A stretch of DNA of 64,000 nucleotides from the NCBI GenBank assembly GCA_963556695.1, contig CAUWAG010000004.1:2418001-2482000 (forward strand), read 5' to 3'. This document shows, piece after piece, positions 1 through 11,200 of this stretch. Within the stretch, counting starts at the first letter, position 1, and the number at the start of each line of letters is the position of its first letter. The translations under genes and the position numbers were made by a program. This DNA is from Anthostomella pinea. Taxonomy: Eukaryota > Ascomycota > Sordariomycetes > Xylariales > Xylariaceae. The notes beneath the pieces were generated by a model. That model was given only the letters and a program-made list of their open reading frames with translations, ran no database searches and had not been told where the DNA came from.

Positions 1-604
1 ATTAAATATTAAAATACTCCAAGGTTTGAGGTTCAAGATAAACTTTTCATGATTGAGGACAACTTGCTCATGTGGCTTTCTCCGAAAGAGATGTAACTTT
101 TAGGGTTTAGTAGTGTCTACATAACCACCAAACTGTAGACAGGCTGCGAGAGGGAATTTTCAGAAACCATGTGCGCCTCTCGCTTGCCGCTAAGCGGAAC
201 ACCCATAGAACATTGTAGGCATGGAGTCATATACCCTTGCGGCCGTCGCAAAGGCTCAACCCTGTGTGTAGACCGCCAACATGGAAATCAGGTGGTAGAC
301 CGTGGTACACCCAACCCTCATTAGTCTCCGTAAACTCCTCATCCACTAAGCAAAAGGTACGTTTATCAAAATTGGAATAAGTATGCTAGAACAAGCATCG
401 AATATGACTTTATAGCCATGAGCTGCTTCTGCTTGTCTGCTTATTCCAGTATTTCCAAATATTCACGTGTGATCTGGAATTCTTCCAACATGGCGCGTAC
501 GGAGACTTATGAGGGTTGAGTGTAGCCATGACCCAGGATATGCTGAAGACCGCCAGATTCAGGAAGATTCATGCAAGTATGATGGTACTTATGTTCTACT
601 ATAT
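1..604. other. intergenic region downstream of the amidohydrolase
   Basis: I see no convincing gene in this stretch; the short open frames have no recognisable content. It holds one copy (about 437-525) of a roughly 90-100 bp degenerate repeat whose partner lies at 62851-62949. The two share a 16-nt identical core (496-511 and 62921-62936). The rest is expected to be the 3' flank of the minus-strand amidohydrolase. Confidence 0.6.
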
Positions 605-2143
605 TCACCTATGAAGGACTTGCTGTGTGTTAATGGTGAAGTGGTCTTCTATGCTACATTGATTCTGCGTAGTTGGATAACACCGCGTGAGCTCGCAACT
701 AGGCTCATCTGGAGGTACAGCTGGCAGGATGGCAGGATAAACACCTTGCAGTGAAGCCTCAAACTCCTTGAACGAGGACCCTAATTCGTCGGCCACACAG
801 GCGGTCTTATTGACATTGCCGAATGCGAGGGTCTCGCAAGTATCTGTTGATAAGCTTTTGAGCCCATTACTGGCAAGCATAAATTTTCCGCCACGTAAAA
901 CAAGCTCAATGTTCTCCGCTGGCGCAAAAATGGCTTGGGCAAAGGCATCTGACTGGTGCTTCATGTCTGACCGTCCTTGAGCTTGGCCGTCAAAGACGAC
1001 AATATCTGCCAGTTTGCCAACCTCGATGGAGCCAAGGTCTTGCTCGAATCCAGCTACTTTCGCGGCGTTTAGCGTCATCATCTCCCAGAGTGTCTTCGGC
1101 TCGAGAGTCATGCCGTAGCTCTCCTCCGTGAATGAGGCGGCACATACTGCCTCTCTGCCCATGGTTGCCGAACCTGAAGGAAGCCAGTCGGTCCCAAGGG
1201 CGACAGTAATGCCGGCTTCGAGCAAGTAAGTGACATTTAGGGTCTTGCCGTAGAGAAATACGTTGCTACGGGGTGACCAGACGACCTGTGCGTCACGCGC
1301 GGCTACCAGGTCGAAGTCAGCGGTACTTAATCCGAGAGCGTGAATGATGGCTAGGTTCGGAGCGATGAGATCGGTACTGAGACCACCACCGTCTGAAGCT
1401 GGCATGTTATCGAAGGTCATGTTGGACAGACATGCAAACTCGTTTGCTGCCTCTGCGTCGAGACCCTCACCAATGTGGGCAATATAACGATGCAGTTTGC
1501 CGGCCGTCTCCCGGTTCATAGGTTCAGGGCCGTAGTCGCAGTCGCCATTCCTCATTATGCCATCGGCGTCGTCGAGAGGAAACACGTCATTCAGCGCTAC
1601 CGGTGCCACCAGTCCATCTTCTAGTCCGGCAACGTAGTCCAGATTCCGCGTCAGGCCGGATACCATGGCCCCGCCGACGATGGAGGTTGTGCCGGAGAAG
1701 AGATGGCGCAGCTCACCCCATCTGGTAGCCTCGACTTTGCTGCCGTTGACAGGGGCATAGCGGGGAGTGTGACCGCGGGCACCGACCCGCCAGTCGTGGC
1801 GGTGGTCCACAAGTTCCCCAATGTCAGCGAGGGGCCTGACGGTCGAGTACTCGATGTGTTCGTGCGTGTTGATGAACCCAGGAGAAATGACCGAGTCTGC
1901 GCATTCGATATGGCTGGCGTCTCTGGCTCTGGTGCCCAGCCCGCAACTGTCGCCTACGTAGGTGACCTTGCCCGATTGCACGAGCACGGTGTAGTTTGGG
2001 AGTGCGCCTTCGGGTGTTATGACTGTGCCTCTCAGGAGCAGATCTCGCGTGATACCCCTGCTGACGACTCTGCAGCCGGCACTCGCCACGCGCAGGCAGG
2101 GAAGCGCGGCGAGCACAAACGAAAGGAAACCGGCTGTTCGCAT
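605..2143 (-). CDS. secreted amidohydrolase (metal-dependent hydrolase, cytosine/guanine deaminase-like superfamily)
   Basis: Single-exon gene of 512 aa. Residues 1-22 form a typical signal peptide (MRT, then a hydrophobic core ending VASA), so the product should enter the secretory pathway. The amidohydrolase TIM-barrel fold is shown by the first metal-binding motif THEH (His94, His96), candidate metal or catalytic histidines at 223 and 268, an SPRSN segment at 290-294 and the GTDW motif (Asp319). The C-terminal composite domain carries a GSIEVGKLADIVV segment typical of this superfamily. Members hydrolyse or deaminate C-N bonds in heterocycles, ureas and related compounds using Zn or Fe. 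The substrate here cannot be told. The last ~60 residues hold several cysteines, which suits an extracellular form. The upstream neighbour is a decayed transposon (2711-4858). Confidence 0.85.
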   Translation of the reverse strand: MRTAGFLSFVLAALPCLRVASAGCRVVSRGITRDLLLRGTVITPEGALPNYTVLVQSGKVTYVGDSCGLGTRARDASHIECADSVISPGFINTHEHIEYSTVRPLADIGELVDHRHDWRVGARGHTPRYAPVNGSKVEATRWGELRHLFSGTTSIVGGAMVSGLTRNLDYVAGLEDGLVAPVALNDVFPLDDADGIMRNGDCDYGPEPMNRETAGKLHRYIAHIGEGLDAEAANEFACLSNMTFDNMPASDGGGLSTDLIAPNLAIIHALGLSTADFDLVAARDAQVVWSPRSNVFLYGKTLNVTYLLEAGITVALGTDWLPSGSATMGREAVCAASFTEESYGMTLEPKTLWEMMTLNAAKVAGFEQDLGSIEVGKLADIVVFDGQAQGRSDMKHQSDAFAQAIFAPAENIELVLRGGKFMLASNGLKSLSTDTCETLAFGNVNKTACVADELGSSFKEFEASLQGVYPAILPAVPPDEPSCELTRCYPTTQNQCSIEDHFTINTQQVLHR

Positions 2144-2710
2144 TGTCGTTGCACGCCTTGTTGTCTACCTTGGACTGGAGCACTGAGAGTTGTGGGAGTG
2201 GCCATGTCGGAGGTTGAAGGAGATACCTAGGTCAGGTGTGTTTTGTGGGTATATCTGATCCTTTTCACTTGCCACTTGGCACCTTCTACATGTATGTACC
2301 TTAGGTAATTAGTAAGGTTGACACATGTCAGCAAAGTTTATGACTAGGTAGCGAAGTCACCTTACCCTGCGGCTCTTGCCGATCCGATATAGACGACATT
2401 AGTATTCAAACGTTTCTAGAGAGAGGTAGAAATTCCATCTACTCCGGTGTTTAGGCGCGATATACACAAGCGACAGAAAAGACAAGATCATTAGGCTGAG
2501 AAGAAGATGCGAACGACGAAAACGATGATATACCTGGAAGAACCGATGGATTGTCGAGTCATGGGGACTATTTTTAGCGAAAGCGGGTGTAACCTTGACA
2601 GCAGCCCCAGAGCCAAACCAGGTCATCGGTATGTGGGTCCCAGCCACTTGATCCAGCCACCAGTACCTAATCGGATCTCCTGTCATCCAGGGCGTTCTAC
2701 GATAAGGTTA
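2144..2710. other. upstream region of the amidohydrolase gene
   Basis: About 570 bp between the amidohydrolase start and the left end of the inverted-repeat element. It should contain the amidohydrolase promoter, but I see no clear TATA box or operator. No coding sequence is supported; the small open frames have no domain content. Confidence 0.5.
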
Positions 2711-2757
2711 CTGCCGTTCTCAATCGAAGTATCGCAGCCCCGCTCTAAATCGCCAGC
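2711..2757 (+). repeat. left terminal inverted repeat
   Basis: Begins CTGCCGTTCTCAA directly after a TA and extends through CCGCTCTAAATCGCC. It pairs with the right end at 4801-4858, with substitutions and about 8 nt of length difference between the two conserved blocks. Beyond about 50 bp the similarity fades into T-rich sequence. Confidence 0.65.
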
Positions 2758-3062
2758 ACCTCCTAACTTTTTTAACTTGGTTTTAAATAAAAGCGATAAA
2801 AGTACATTTTAACGACCACGCTTTTAAATTAATAGTTATATATATTCACCGTTTATACTTAAATAGCAATAATTGGAGTGGTCTGCGGGATTGTATTAGC
2901 ATCTCCCACTCTTCCAGGTGGGACCTCTACCTCACCCATCTATCTACATCTTCACCACCAAATTGGTCACCAGAGATTGTTTTCAAAGCGATACTCATCA
3001 TCTTCGATTGATTCCGATCATTTTGAACCCACTTGCACCACTCTTGCACCATTTGCGCAAAG

Positions 3063-3281
3063 ATGGCATCAGGTTTGAGATCATCAGCTGCTGGCAAAGC
3101 ACCTGCCAACCCTCCTCCCTCCAACGTCACTTCTGATGTCATACCTTCTACGATATCACCCTCATCTGACGATACTATCCAGGCTCAACAGAGCGAATAT
3201 CAGCAATTCGACGATGATCAGCTCTTTGCTGAAGGTCAGGCTTCTTCGCAGAAAAAAAAGAAGCCTGCTGTTAGATACTAG
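3063..3281 (+). CDS. 72-codon hypothetical ORF inside the degenerate element
   Basis: Opens with ATGGCATCAGG, the first ATG after a pyrimidine-rich leader, and closes with TAG at 3279-3281. The peptide is rich in Ser, Pro, Gln and Asp with a late five-lysine run, looks disordered and has no domain I recognise. A retrotransposon gag fragment or a residue of the element's own gene are both possible. The following sequence is the interleaved inverted repeat. Whether it is translated is unknown. Confidence 0.25.
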   Translation: MASGLRSSAAGKAPANPPPSNVTSDVIPSTISPSSDDTIQAQQSEYQQFDDDQLFAEGQASSQKKKKPAVRY

Positions 3282-3291
3282 CACAATTGTA

Positions 3292-3574
3292 TTGAATGGG
3301 AGCCGGAGATAGACACCGGAAGATCTTCAGTGGGGCAGAGACGCACAGGGCATCTGACCCACCAAGAAGACAGATGATGTTGAATACACAGATGATGATT
3401 GATTCTATTGATTGTTGTGCTCTGTGTGCAGAGATTGATTATCTGTCTTTTTGGTGGGTCAGATGCCCTGTGCGTCTCTGCCCCACTGGAGATCTTCTGG
3501 TGTCTATCTCCGGCTCCTATTCAACAGATGATCAATCTCTGCACGCAGAGCAGAACAATTAATAGAATTAATCA
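3292..3574. repeat. two interleaved inverted repeats (A-B-A'-B')
   Basis: Arm A (3292-3375, 84 bp) is the near-perfect reverse complement of A' (3441-3524, 84 bp). Arm B (3396-3438, 43 bp) is the near-perfect reverse complement of B' (3532-3574, 43 bp). Arm lengths match exactly, with only scattered substitutions, so pairing is gap-free. Because B sits in the loop of A/A' and A' sits in the loop of B/B', the two stems cannot nest; together they would form a pseudoknot. The origin is unclear. Confidence 0.85.
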
Positions 3575-3676
3575 ATATCCGTATATTCAACACCTGCCAA
3601 ACCCCATTTTCCTCTAAGAAAGATCGTCAAGCCGCTCGCAGGTAACGTTCACTCTCCAGGTGAAGGTGCTTATCTG

Positions 3677-3712
<36 letters not shown>
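3677..3712. repeat. (AC)n(AT)n microsatellite
   Basis: Six AC units (3677-3688) run directly into twelve AT units (3689-3712). The tract lies inside the AT-rich part of the degenerate transposon and adjoins further A/T-rich sequence with repeated TTATACAAAG-like words. Confidence 0.9.
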
Positions 3713-4800
3713 TAAAGCTTCAATCGGATCGATATTAAAAATGTTATTATATAATTTAAGTCATACAAAGTTATACAAAGTTATAAAAAGTTATAAATAT
3801 GTTTTTATTCGTATTTAATTAATAGTTTAAAAATTAAATCTTTATTTAAATAAGTAGCTTAATGTCACGGCGAGCGTACTGAGTAGCTGGGACATGGCCG
3901 ACAGCAAGCAGCTATTACTCTATTAACGAGAATATCAAGACTAGAGAGGAAATGAAGAGAGAGAGAGAGATAGGTACAGTGGGAGGTTGCCCCTTTAAGA
4001 GGATCCTCTGGTCAGATCCTTCCCCTATTGGGAAGTATCCGCTTGTTATATGGGAAGGTCTGTTGCAGGTCGTCACACTTAAAGCCTTAATTAACCGTTA
4101 TTTAAACGAATGGCTGTTTAATTATTATATAATACCTGTTTATTATTGCGTACGTACAAACTACGTTAAATTATATATTAAAGCTATTTGTCAGATGTTG
4201 GATCCCAGATGTTGGATTAAAGGTGAGCCCTGAGGGCACCTTGATAGGTAGACACCGGAGCCTAGTTGTTCCGTCCCGATCCAGCCCCCTCTGGCACAAA
4301 ACTGCCACGGTCGCACGAGGACACTCTAGAGAGACAGAATACACACACACACACTTCAACCTCACGATTGGCTCAAATCTGACACCAGATATGGTGCCCT
4401 TAGGTGCAGTACCCACTAGGGGGCTGTCAAGGGAACAGTGGATCCACCCTGGCATGGTGCAGTATGGTATTTAGCTGTAGATTAGCCCTGCCGAGCATAC
4501 TTGAGAATGACAACAACATTTGCAGCGACCGCTCACACCCCCAAGGCTTGTGACCCTTCTAGAATCTCACACTTATTTTATTAAGAAACTGTGAGCAGTA
4601 TCCATCTGTATATGTAAGCGGTATGTGGGGATCAGCCACGCTGTCGGGTCGTACAGGGACCCACAGGGCATCTAAGTGTATTCTACCACCAACACTCAGT
4701 CGATAGACCTTTTCCTGAATACAACAACGCTGTCACACTCATACTGCACTTATCGTTTCACGGATAATGCTCTCAGAAACGATTTTAAAAGATTTAAGAG

Positions 4801-4858
4801 TGTACAGCGATTTAGAGCGGGCCCGCTCCACTTGCAACACTTCGCTTGAGAACGGCAG
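4801..4858 (-). repeat. right terminal inverted repeat
   Basis: Contains GCGATTTAGAGCGGG and ends TTGAGAACGGCAG followed by TA. Its reverse complement matches 2711-2757. The symmetric placement of TA at both boundaries is what supports a DNA-transposon end rather than a chance inverted repeat. Confidence 0.65.
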
Positions 4859-5156
4859 TACCCCTGTCTAACGTAACTTGCCTTCAACCCATCTCGTCGG
4901 CAACTGGACTCATTCTCCTCGTCAACTTTCAGACAACAACCATGCTGCTGTCACTTCTCAGCCATTTGATATCTGTTCAAACGATATCCTGACACGGCAG
5001 CGGAGCGTCACCTGACCTGGCCCTGACCCGATCCGTCTCAGCATCTATTTCATCCCACCCGCCATCTCCAAACACATCTCTGACACCCAACAAACGAACT
5101 CCTCTGTGCACCCGCGAACACACGCACAAGTAACATACGCCTTCGAGATTGGCAAG
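4859..5156. other. promoter and leader of the peroxiredoxin-like gene
   Basis: About 300 bp between the transposon end and the ATG at 5157. It is pyrimidine-rich with several CAACA/CACAAG words, as in many filamentous-fungal 5' leaders. An earlier in-frame ATG at 5106 exists but lacks a good context, so 5157 is preferred. Confidence 0.5.
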
Positions 5157-6435
5157 ATGGCTACTTCTTTGAGTACGCCCGAGGCTAATGTCGCCTCCGC
5201 CGGTAACGAAACCGCAGACGCACCCACGTTGATCAAGAAAGAGCAAACAGCCAAACCCGACATTACAGAGGCGCCCACAACTGCCCACCCGCAGGTGTCC
5301 AACGTGGACGAGAAGCCAGCTACATCAGAGAAGACGGCCGGCAACACGCCGAGTTCGAAAGAAACAACAGCAGCAAGTGCCGCCGCCACGAGCCATGAAG
5401 AGACCAAGTCTGCGTCAACTACGCCCGTGCCTGCAGCAGTCGCTTCAAGTACAGCTAACGACGATACCGTCAACCCGCCTGACTTCCAGGGCGAGGTACA
5501 GACCGACAACCATCTACCCAGCGTCCAGACCTTACGTAAGATAGAGGACTATACCGTCTTAGACAATGACGGCAAGTCGCATACCTTCAAGAGCCTATAC
5601 GCTAGCCACAATGTCGCACGGCGCGTGCTCATCATCTTCATCCGCCATTTCTTCTGCGGTGTGAGTGCTTCCCGCACCGTTGTTCGCACTCCAGTTCTAT
5701 ATACTAACCAGCTGATCGCAGAACTGCCAGGAATACCTGCGCACCCTATCTGCCTCCATCACGCCCGACAACCTGCTCCAGCTGCCAGTCAGCACCTTCA
5801 TCGCCGTGGTTGGCTGCGGCTCCCACGAGCTCATCAACACCTACATCCAAGAGACCAACTGTCCTTTCCCGGTCTACGCAGACCCGACGCGGCGTCTATA
5901 CAATGAGCTGGGCATGGTGCGGACACTAGCAATGGGGGCGAAACCAGCCTATCTGCAGGATAGATCAGTCGCGCACACCGTACTCTCCGGCATAAGGCAG
6001 GGCTTGAAGCAAGTGAAATCTGGACTCGTGACGAAGATGGGCGACCAGCGACAAGTCGGCGGCGAGTTCCTATTCGAGCCCGCGACCCTGGCAATTGACA
6101 CGCCCATCTCGACACCGCAGGACGAGTCGGACAACAAATTCGACCTGAGCATCGAGGACGACAAATCGAACTACGAGGGCAGCGTGAAGGGCGAGGAGAA
6201 GCGCATCACCTGGTGCCACCGTATGCGCAATACGCGCGACCATTGCGAAGTGCCTGAACTGATGGAAGTCCTGGGCCTAGAGGGCGACGGCACTCCCATC
6301 AAGGCTGGGAAGAGATGGCAAAGGGCGCTGAAACAGAGGAAGGGCACGGGCTTGAGCATGGCGAGCCAGATGGGCCGCATGGGTCTTGATGCCAAAGGCC
6401 TTAATGGCGGCACCAAGAATGGTGCCAAGGCGTAG
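5157..6435 (+). CDS. peroxiredoxin-like 2 / AhpC-TSA antioxidant family protein
   Basis: Two exons, 5157-5660 and 5722-6435, give 405 aa. The 61-bp intron has GTGAGT, an internal ACTAACC branch site and a GCAG acceptor, and the join is in phase 0. Residues 1-130 are low-complexity (Ala, Thr, Glu, Pro) and look disordered. A thioredoxin-like AhpC/TSA_2 domain follows. It contains FIRHFFCGNCQEY, in which the CxxC pair (Cys167, Cys170) is created exactly across the splice junction. Family members (PRXL2/AAED1-like) are thioredoxin-fold proteins thought to be redox active; the substrate is unknown. No targeting signal is visible, so a cytosolic or nuclear site is likely. The C-terminal ~90 residues are basic and variable. 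An upstream ATG at 5106 would add 17 residues but lies in the leader. Confidence 0.85.
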
Positions 6436-8235
6436 AAGGTCATTGCGCGAAAGGCCTTCGGGCCGGGTACGATTATGGGAACAAGCGAGCTGGTGTTGGT
6501 CAATTCTTAGTACTGCCCCTTACGAGCAGTGCAAGATTGCAACGAAACACAAAGCTCGAGATGACGTTTGATGGTGATTTCGACCTGGAAAAGGGGGCAT
6601 TGAATACAGAGGTCCGCGGAACTTTCAGGAGTTGGCCTGCAGGCAACACTGGGTACGCTGACCTGCCTTGCGAGTGTTTTGAGTTTTTCGCAAGGGCATT
6701 GCGAGGTCAAAAGCCGAATTGCATTGGGTATGTGGGTAAATCTTATGTTGTTTTAGAGCAAAAGAAGAGCATGCGGGAGCGCCATTCCATAGTTTTTGTC
6801 TAATGATACCTTTTCCTATTTTCTCTTTCAACTGCGAAATTCCGTGCGCCAGAGACGCGGCAAACGGACGAGACGGCCTGTGTCAAGCTCGTGCACTCGT
6901 TGTCTCTAACCGTGACCAGCCAGCCGTTCTTCACTGAGCTTGTCCTGGAAAAATCAAACTTCGACGAGTTCGTTGAGTAGGTTGGGTAGTAAGTAGTCAA
7001 CAGTATAATTCAACAAGATATATCACCCAGTGTATCCTGCTCCCCTATAGCTGTCACTACCACCACTTTCCGCAAAAGCCTCACCTCCTTCTTAAAGGTC
7101 AGGCATAACCACCTATGTACTCCCCAGATCCTATATCCGTACTCCCAGTCCCCTAGAGGCCACGCCCGAGCCCGCTCGTTTGGCTTCGCCGAAATTCATT
7201 CATTCATTCCTTCTCCTCCGTATGCACAAGAGCTCCAAGGAAAGAGTGCTGCTATATCGGTTATATTCCCTTTAACCGCTTTGCAAAAGAACAGAACAAC
7301 CGTCTCCTCATGCAAGGACCCAGCTTGTACTACTACGTTGTGTGCACGTTGGACTCAACCTTGGACTGCCAGTGATCACCTGAACGCAAGCGTGATGTGC
7401 GTTGATTTAGATGAGTTCTAGCATGAGTTCAGACAAATGTGTTTGTATAATGCCACCCTCTTACCCCTATTTCCCCATCACTTCCCCCTCCCTAGTACAG
7501 ATTAGTATTACTACATTTTTGGTTGTCTAGTCAGTCAGCTCGGATACCACTCTGGCACAGTCATACCGACTGTGCTCGTGTCACAGGCGGAAATGGGTTG
7601 GCACATGTGGCAAATGAGTGTATATTAACGAGCGACTTTATTGTGTGACTGCTAACTGCAACGCGTACTGAGCAAAGCTCAAGAGTGCACCATAAGCTGA
7701 TTTGGGTACCGTGTGCCTGGAGGGAATTGCGACTCTCAGGCCAGGAACGTAGAGTCCGGCTGGTCTGCAAACGTCTAGGGCAAAGGCAAGATGTCTCACA
7801 GGTAGACTAAGCCTCCTCTCCTCCAACATTTCCGCCTACTTTCTTACAGTAGTCACGAAAGATCTACTAAGATCCGCACCGTCGTCTCCGCATCACTTGT
7901 CCATGACAAGACCATAAACATTTTTCGCCGATTACTTTCTGTGCAACATCAATCCTCGAACGCTGGCTGGACTAGAGCATCGGCTTGAGGGCTTTGATGT
8001 CGCCGTAGTGCGTTGGCCCGATGGTGTGCGGTGACCTGAGGCCGGTTGGGACAAAGCCAAGTCTTTAGATTGGCGATACCACATCGCACGCCACCTCTGG
8101 CGAAGTTTTGGGCTCGAGTAGTTGCTCATCCGGGAGTCGGTGCAGCACTCTGCTTACTCAGAGACATCCGCCTGACTAGAGGTGTCCGCTCTCGTGAGGT
8201 TTTATGACGTTTTTCTTGCCATACACAAGGAATGA
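6436..8235. other. 1.8-kb region between convergent genes
   Basis: Downstream of both the peroxiredoxin-like gene (+) and UPF1 (-). It contains pyrimidine-rich tracts (about 7020-7150, 7450-7500) and a CATT repeat (7195-7210). Open frames are short with no recognisable domain and no splice-linked extension. It may hold the 3' UTRs and possibly a non-coding transcript, but I see no supported gene. Confidence 0.5.
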
Positions 8236-11200
8236 TCAATCAAATCCACCGCCGATCTGGCTAGCAAAGGCCGTGCTGATAGACTTTTCGTCATCATCGA
8301 CCCGGCGGCGAAAGCCGTTCGGATAACCAGGATAGCCCTGGTCAGTAACATGCTGCTTCAGTCGGTCGCTATGAGTGTACGACGTAGGCCGCGAACGAAG
8401 GGCGTCGAGACCAGCGCCGAGGCTTGCCCCACCCTGGCCAACACCCTTGGCACCTATAACGCTTGCAGTCCCATCGGTGTACTCGGACGTCGTAACGCTC
8501 TCGCCGGCGATGCTCTCAGTCGCTCGACCTCTGCTCTTGCCCCCCATTCGGCCACCTGATGCTGGGTTGAAACCCGGAAGACCAGGCCATTGGTCAGGAT
8601 TGAAGTTGGAGAACATGTGCGGGAAAGCTGTGTTGCCCAGAGCAGCACCACCGAGGGTCGAACTATGAATGCTGGATGCATCATCAGGCACGTAGGACAT
8701 GACGGAACCTGACTCCAAATCATGACTGGAATGCTGTCCGTTGTACCCGCCAGAGAGCCCATTGGGAAAACGTTCAGGGACATAGGAAGTCTGTTGCGGA
8801 CGTTGACGGAAAGCATTCTTGGGTCGACTGAATTGGAGCAACGAAGTCTGGAGGTTAGATAAAGGACCCTCAACGAGGCATGTCTTCTCCTTGAAGTGGA
8901 CAAGGAGATGGTGCCAAAGATCATGCTTGGACAAGACCTTTGGGTTGCCAATGATCACAACTCCAAACTTGGCGCGAGTGAGAGCGACGTTCAGCCGGCG
9001 GGGGTCGGAAAGGAAGCCAATACCCTGGTTGTCATTGGATCGAACGCAGGACAGGACGATGAAGTCCTTTTCACGGCCCTGGAAGGCATCGACTGATGCA
9101 ACCTCAACCTCCTTGTACATCTCCTTCTTGAAAGTACCGGTGTTCTGCATCGTGGTGACGATGTAGCTGCGCTGGCCCTCGTATGGAGTGATAACACCAA
9201 TGTCCCCAGGACGCACGCCAGCCTTGAAGAAACGAGTTACGATCTTCTCGACGTTGGAAGCCTCAGTGCGGTTGAGGTAAGAAGTTCCGGACGCAGAGAT
9301 CTCCTCGTTGCCCAGATTGGACCAGAACATCATGGGTGATTCCATAACAGGCCAAGGAAAGTCGACATCTTTGCGGAGTCTGCTCTCTGCAGAGACACCA
9401 TTTTGGAGCGATCCTTCATAGAACATGTTGGAAGGAAACTGCGAGAGGCAAGGATGCATACGATACTGAATGTTGAGTCGGATAGGGGTAAACCCCAGTC
9501 GCACCAGTCGCTCGAATAGAGACTGGTTCAAGCCTGCCTTGGCGGCCTTCTTGTTCATGATGACAGGTCCCAGTTGCTTGTGATCTCCCACAAGGACAAC
9601 CTGTTTGCAGCCCAAAACAAGAGGGATCATGCACTCGGGCTCAGCAGACTGGGTGGATTCGTCGATGAGAACATTGCGGAACTTCATCTTAGCCAGTCGC
9701 GGGTCTCCGGCGCCGACACAGGTGCAGCACACAACGTCGGCATTGCTTAGAATCTCGCGCTCGGCAGCACGTGTCAACTGCTTGAATTTCTTTTCATCCT
9801 GGCTGGAAAGCTCGCCTTGCTCACTCTTGAGCTGAGTGAGCTTCATGAGCTCTGGGTTGGTATCAAGCATGCGGACTTGCTCGTGAAGAGCAAGGAAGCT
9901 GACAGAGGATTCCACATCTTCACGGGATTTGGCAGTGAGGCGTACTACCTTGAGCCCCGTGAGATTGATCCGTTCGCAAAGCTGGTCCACGGCAACGTTC
10001 GAAGGCGCACACACAAGAACCTGACCGTTATTCAGTTTGGCAAGATGGTAGATGATGGTGGCAGAAGTCACCGTCTTGCCGGTTCCTGGAGGGCCCTGAA
10101 TAAGACTCAGAGGCGTGACCAATACGTTCTTGATGGCACTGATCTGGCTGCTGTTCAGCTCTGGAAGACCAGGCACACTGAACTTCTTAGGCAGGTTCGT
10201 CTTCATGGGAGCAACGGCAACTTCATGGCCGAGCAACTTGTGGAAGATGTAGCCAGACACACTCATCTCGTCCACAGCAAATGTCTTCATGGCAGCCTGC
10301 ATGCGGTCGTAAGAGGTAGCTTTCCAGACATAGTCGGCTGAGAAATTGTGAGTGCACTCGGTGGGGACTGATTTGTCGTTGCCCGTCTTGCGCAACTCCA
10401 GGGTGACTTCATCAGACTGGTTGTTAGGGATCTTGACCACGTATCCGACTCCCTCCCAAGGAGGGCGAAGCTCGCCCTTGTACTTGATGCGCATTTCGTC
10501 ACCCACGGCCAGCTTGACATCACCAGATTCCAGCTTAGGAAAAGTAAAGCTGGCCAGATGCTTGTTGTTCAGCCCCATGTCCCATCTGACGACCAGTCCG
10601 TCTTCCGACTGCGCTTCTTTGAGTTTCTTGTCATAGTCGGACTCCATCTTGACGAGCGGACCGAAGATGTTCTGGTACACGAAGGGGTCTTCGTACTTGA
10701 GGGACACTGGGAGAGGGTCGTCATCGACACTCGCAGCCTTCTCCAGGTCCGCGATGGTAGCAGTTGCATTGTCCTTCCACATCTCTTCCAACTTGGCGAT
10801 CATGGGAGGGGTCAGGTGTCGGGCACGCAGCTGCTCGTTATCGCTCGGTGGGGTTACGAGCCACGGCAGAAAGCCGCGGTCCTCGATGAGGGGTTGCCAT
10901 CTAGAAATGTCCCAGCTCATGTCTTTGGAGGATGGCGCTGCAGCGCAAGGTTGTCGGCATAGAAGGACGACAACAGTATCGGATTTGGCAGGGATGAAGC
11001 CGAGGAGGAAGACGTTTTTGGTACCGCAGTTATAGCACTCGAGGGTCGTGTCGCCAAGCGCGGACTCGGGATGGAGCTGGACCTCCTTGTGACGAGCGCG
11101 AACAAGATGATTGACGATGTGCGACGAACTTGCGTTGCCTCGTGCGCTGCAGAACCACTTGTTGCAAGCAAGGCACTTGACTACCGAAGCTGGTGCGTGG

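Larger units (their letters stand above)
2711..4858. mobile_element. degenerate TA-flanked inverted-repeat DNA transposon (non-autonomous)
   Basis: The two ends are inverted copies. The left end reads CTGCCGTTCTCAA then CGAAGT from 2711. The right end, read on the minus strand from 4858, gives the same words. A second shared block, CCGCTCTAAATCGC, follows after a short gap. TA dinucleotides flank both ends (2709-2710 and 4859-4860), as in Tc1/mariner-type target-site duplications. The 2.1-kb interior encodes no transposase. It is a patchwork of AT-rich islands (about 2765-2870, 3690-3870, 4080-4200), a microsatellite, an interleaved inverted repeat (3292-3574) and a 72-codon open frame (3063-3281). 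The AT islands look like repeat-induced point mutation, which is an inference. Superfamily assignment is tentative because no transposase remains. Confidence 0.6.

Noticed and set aside
2950..3070. LTR retrotransposon start with primer-binding site
   Set aside because: TTGGTCACCAGAGA weakly resembles a tRNA-Met primer-binding site. No paired LTR or gag/pol reading was found, so the TA-flanked inverted-repeat model explains more.
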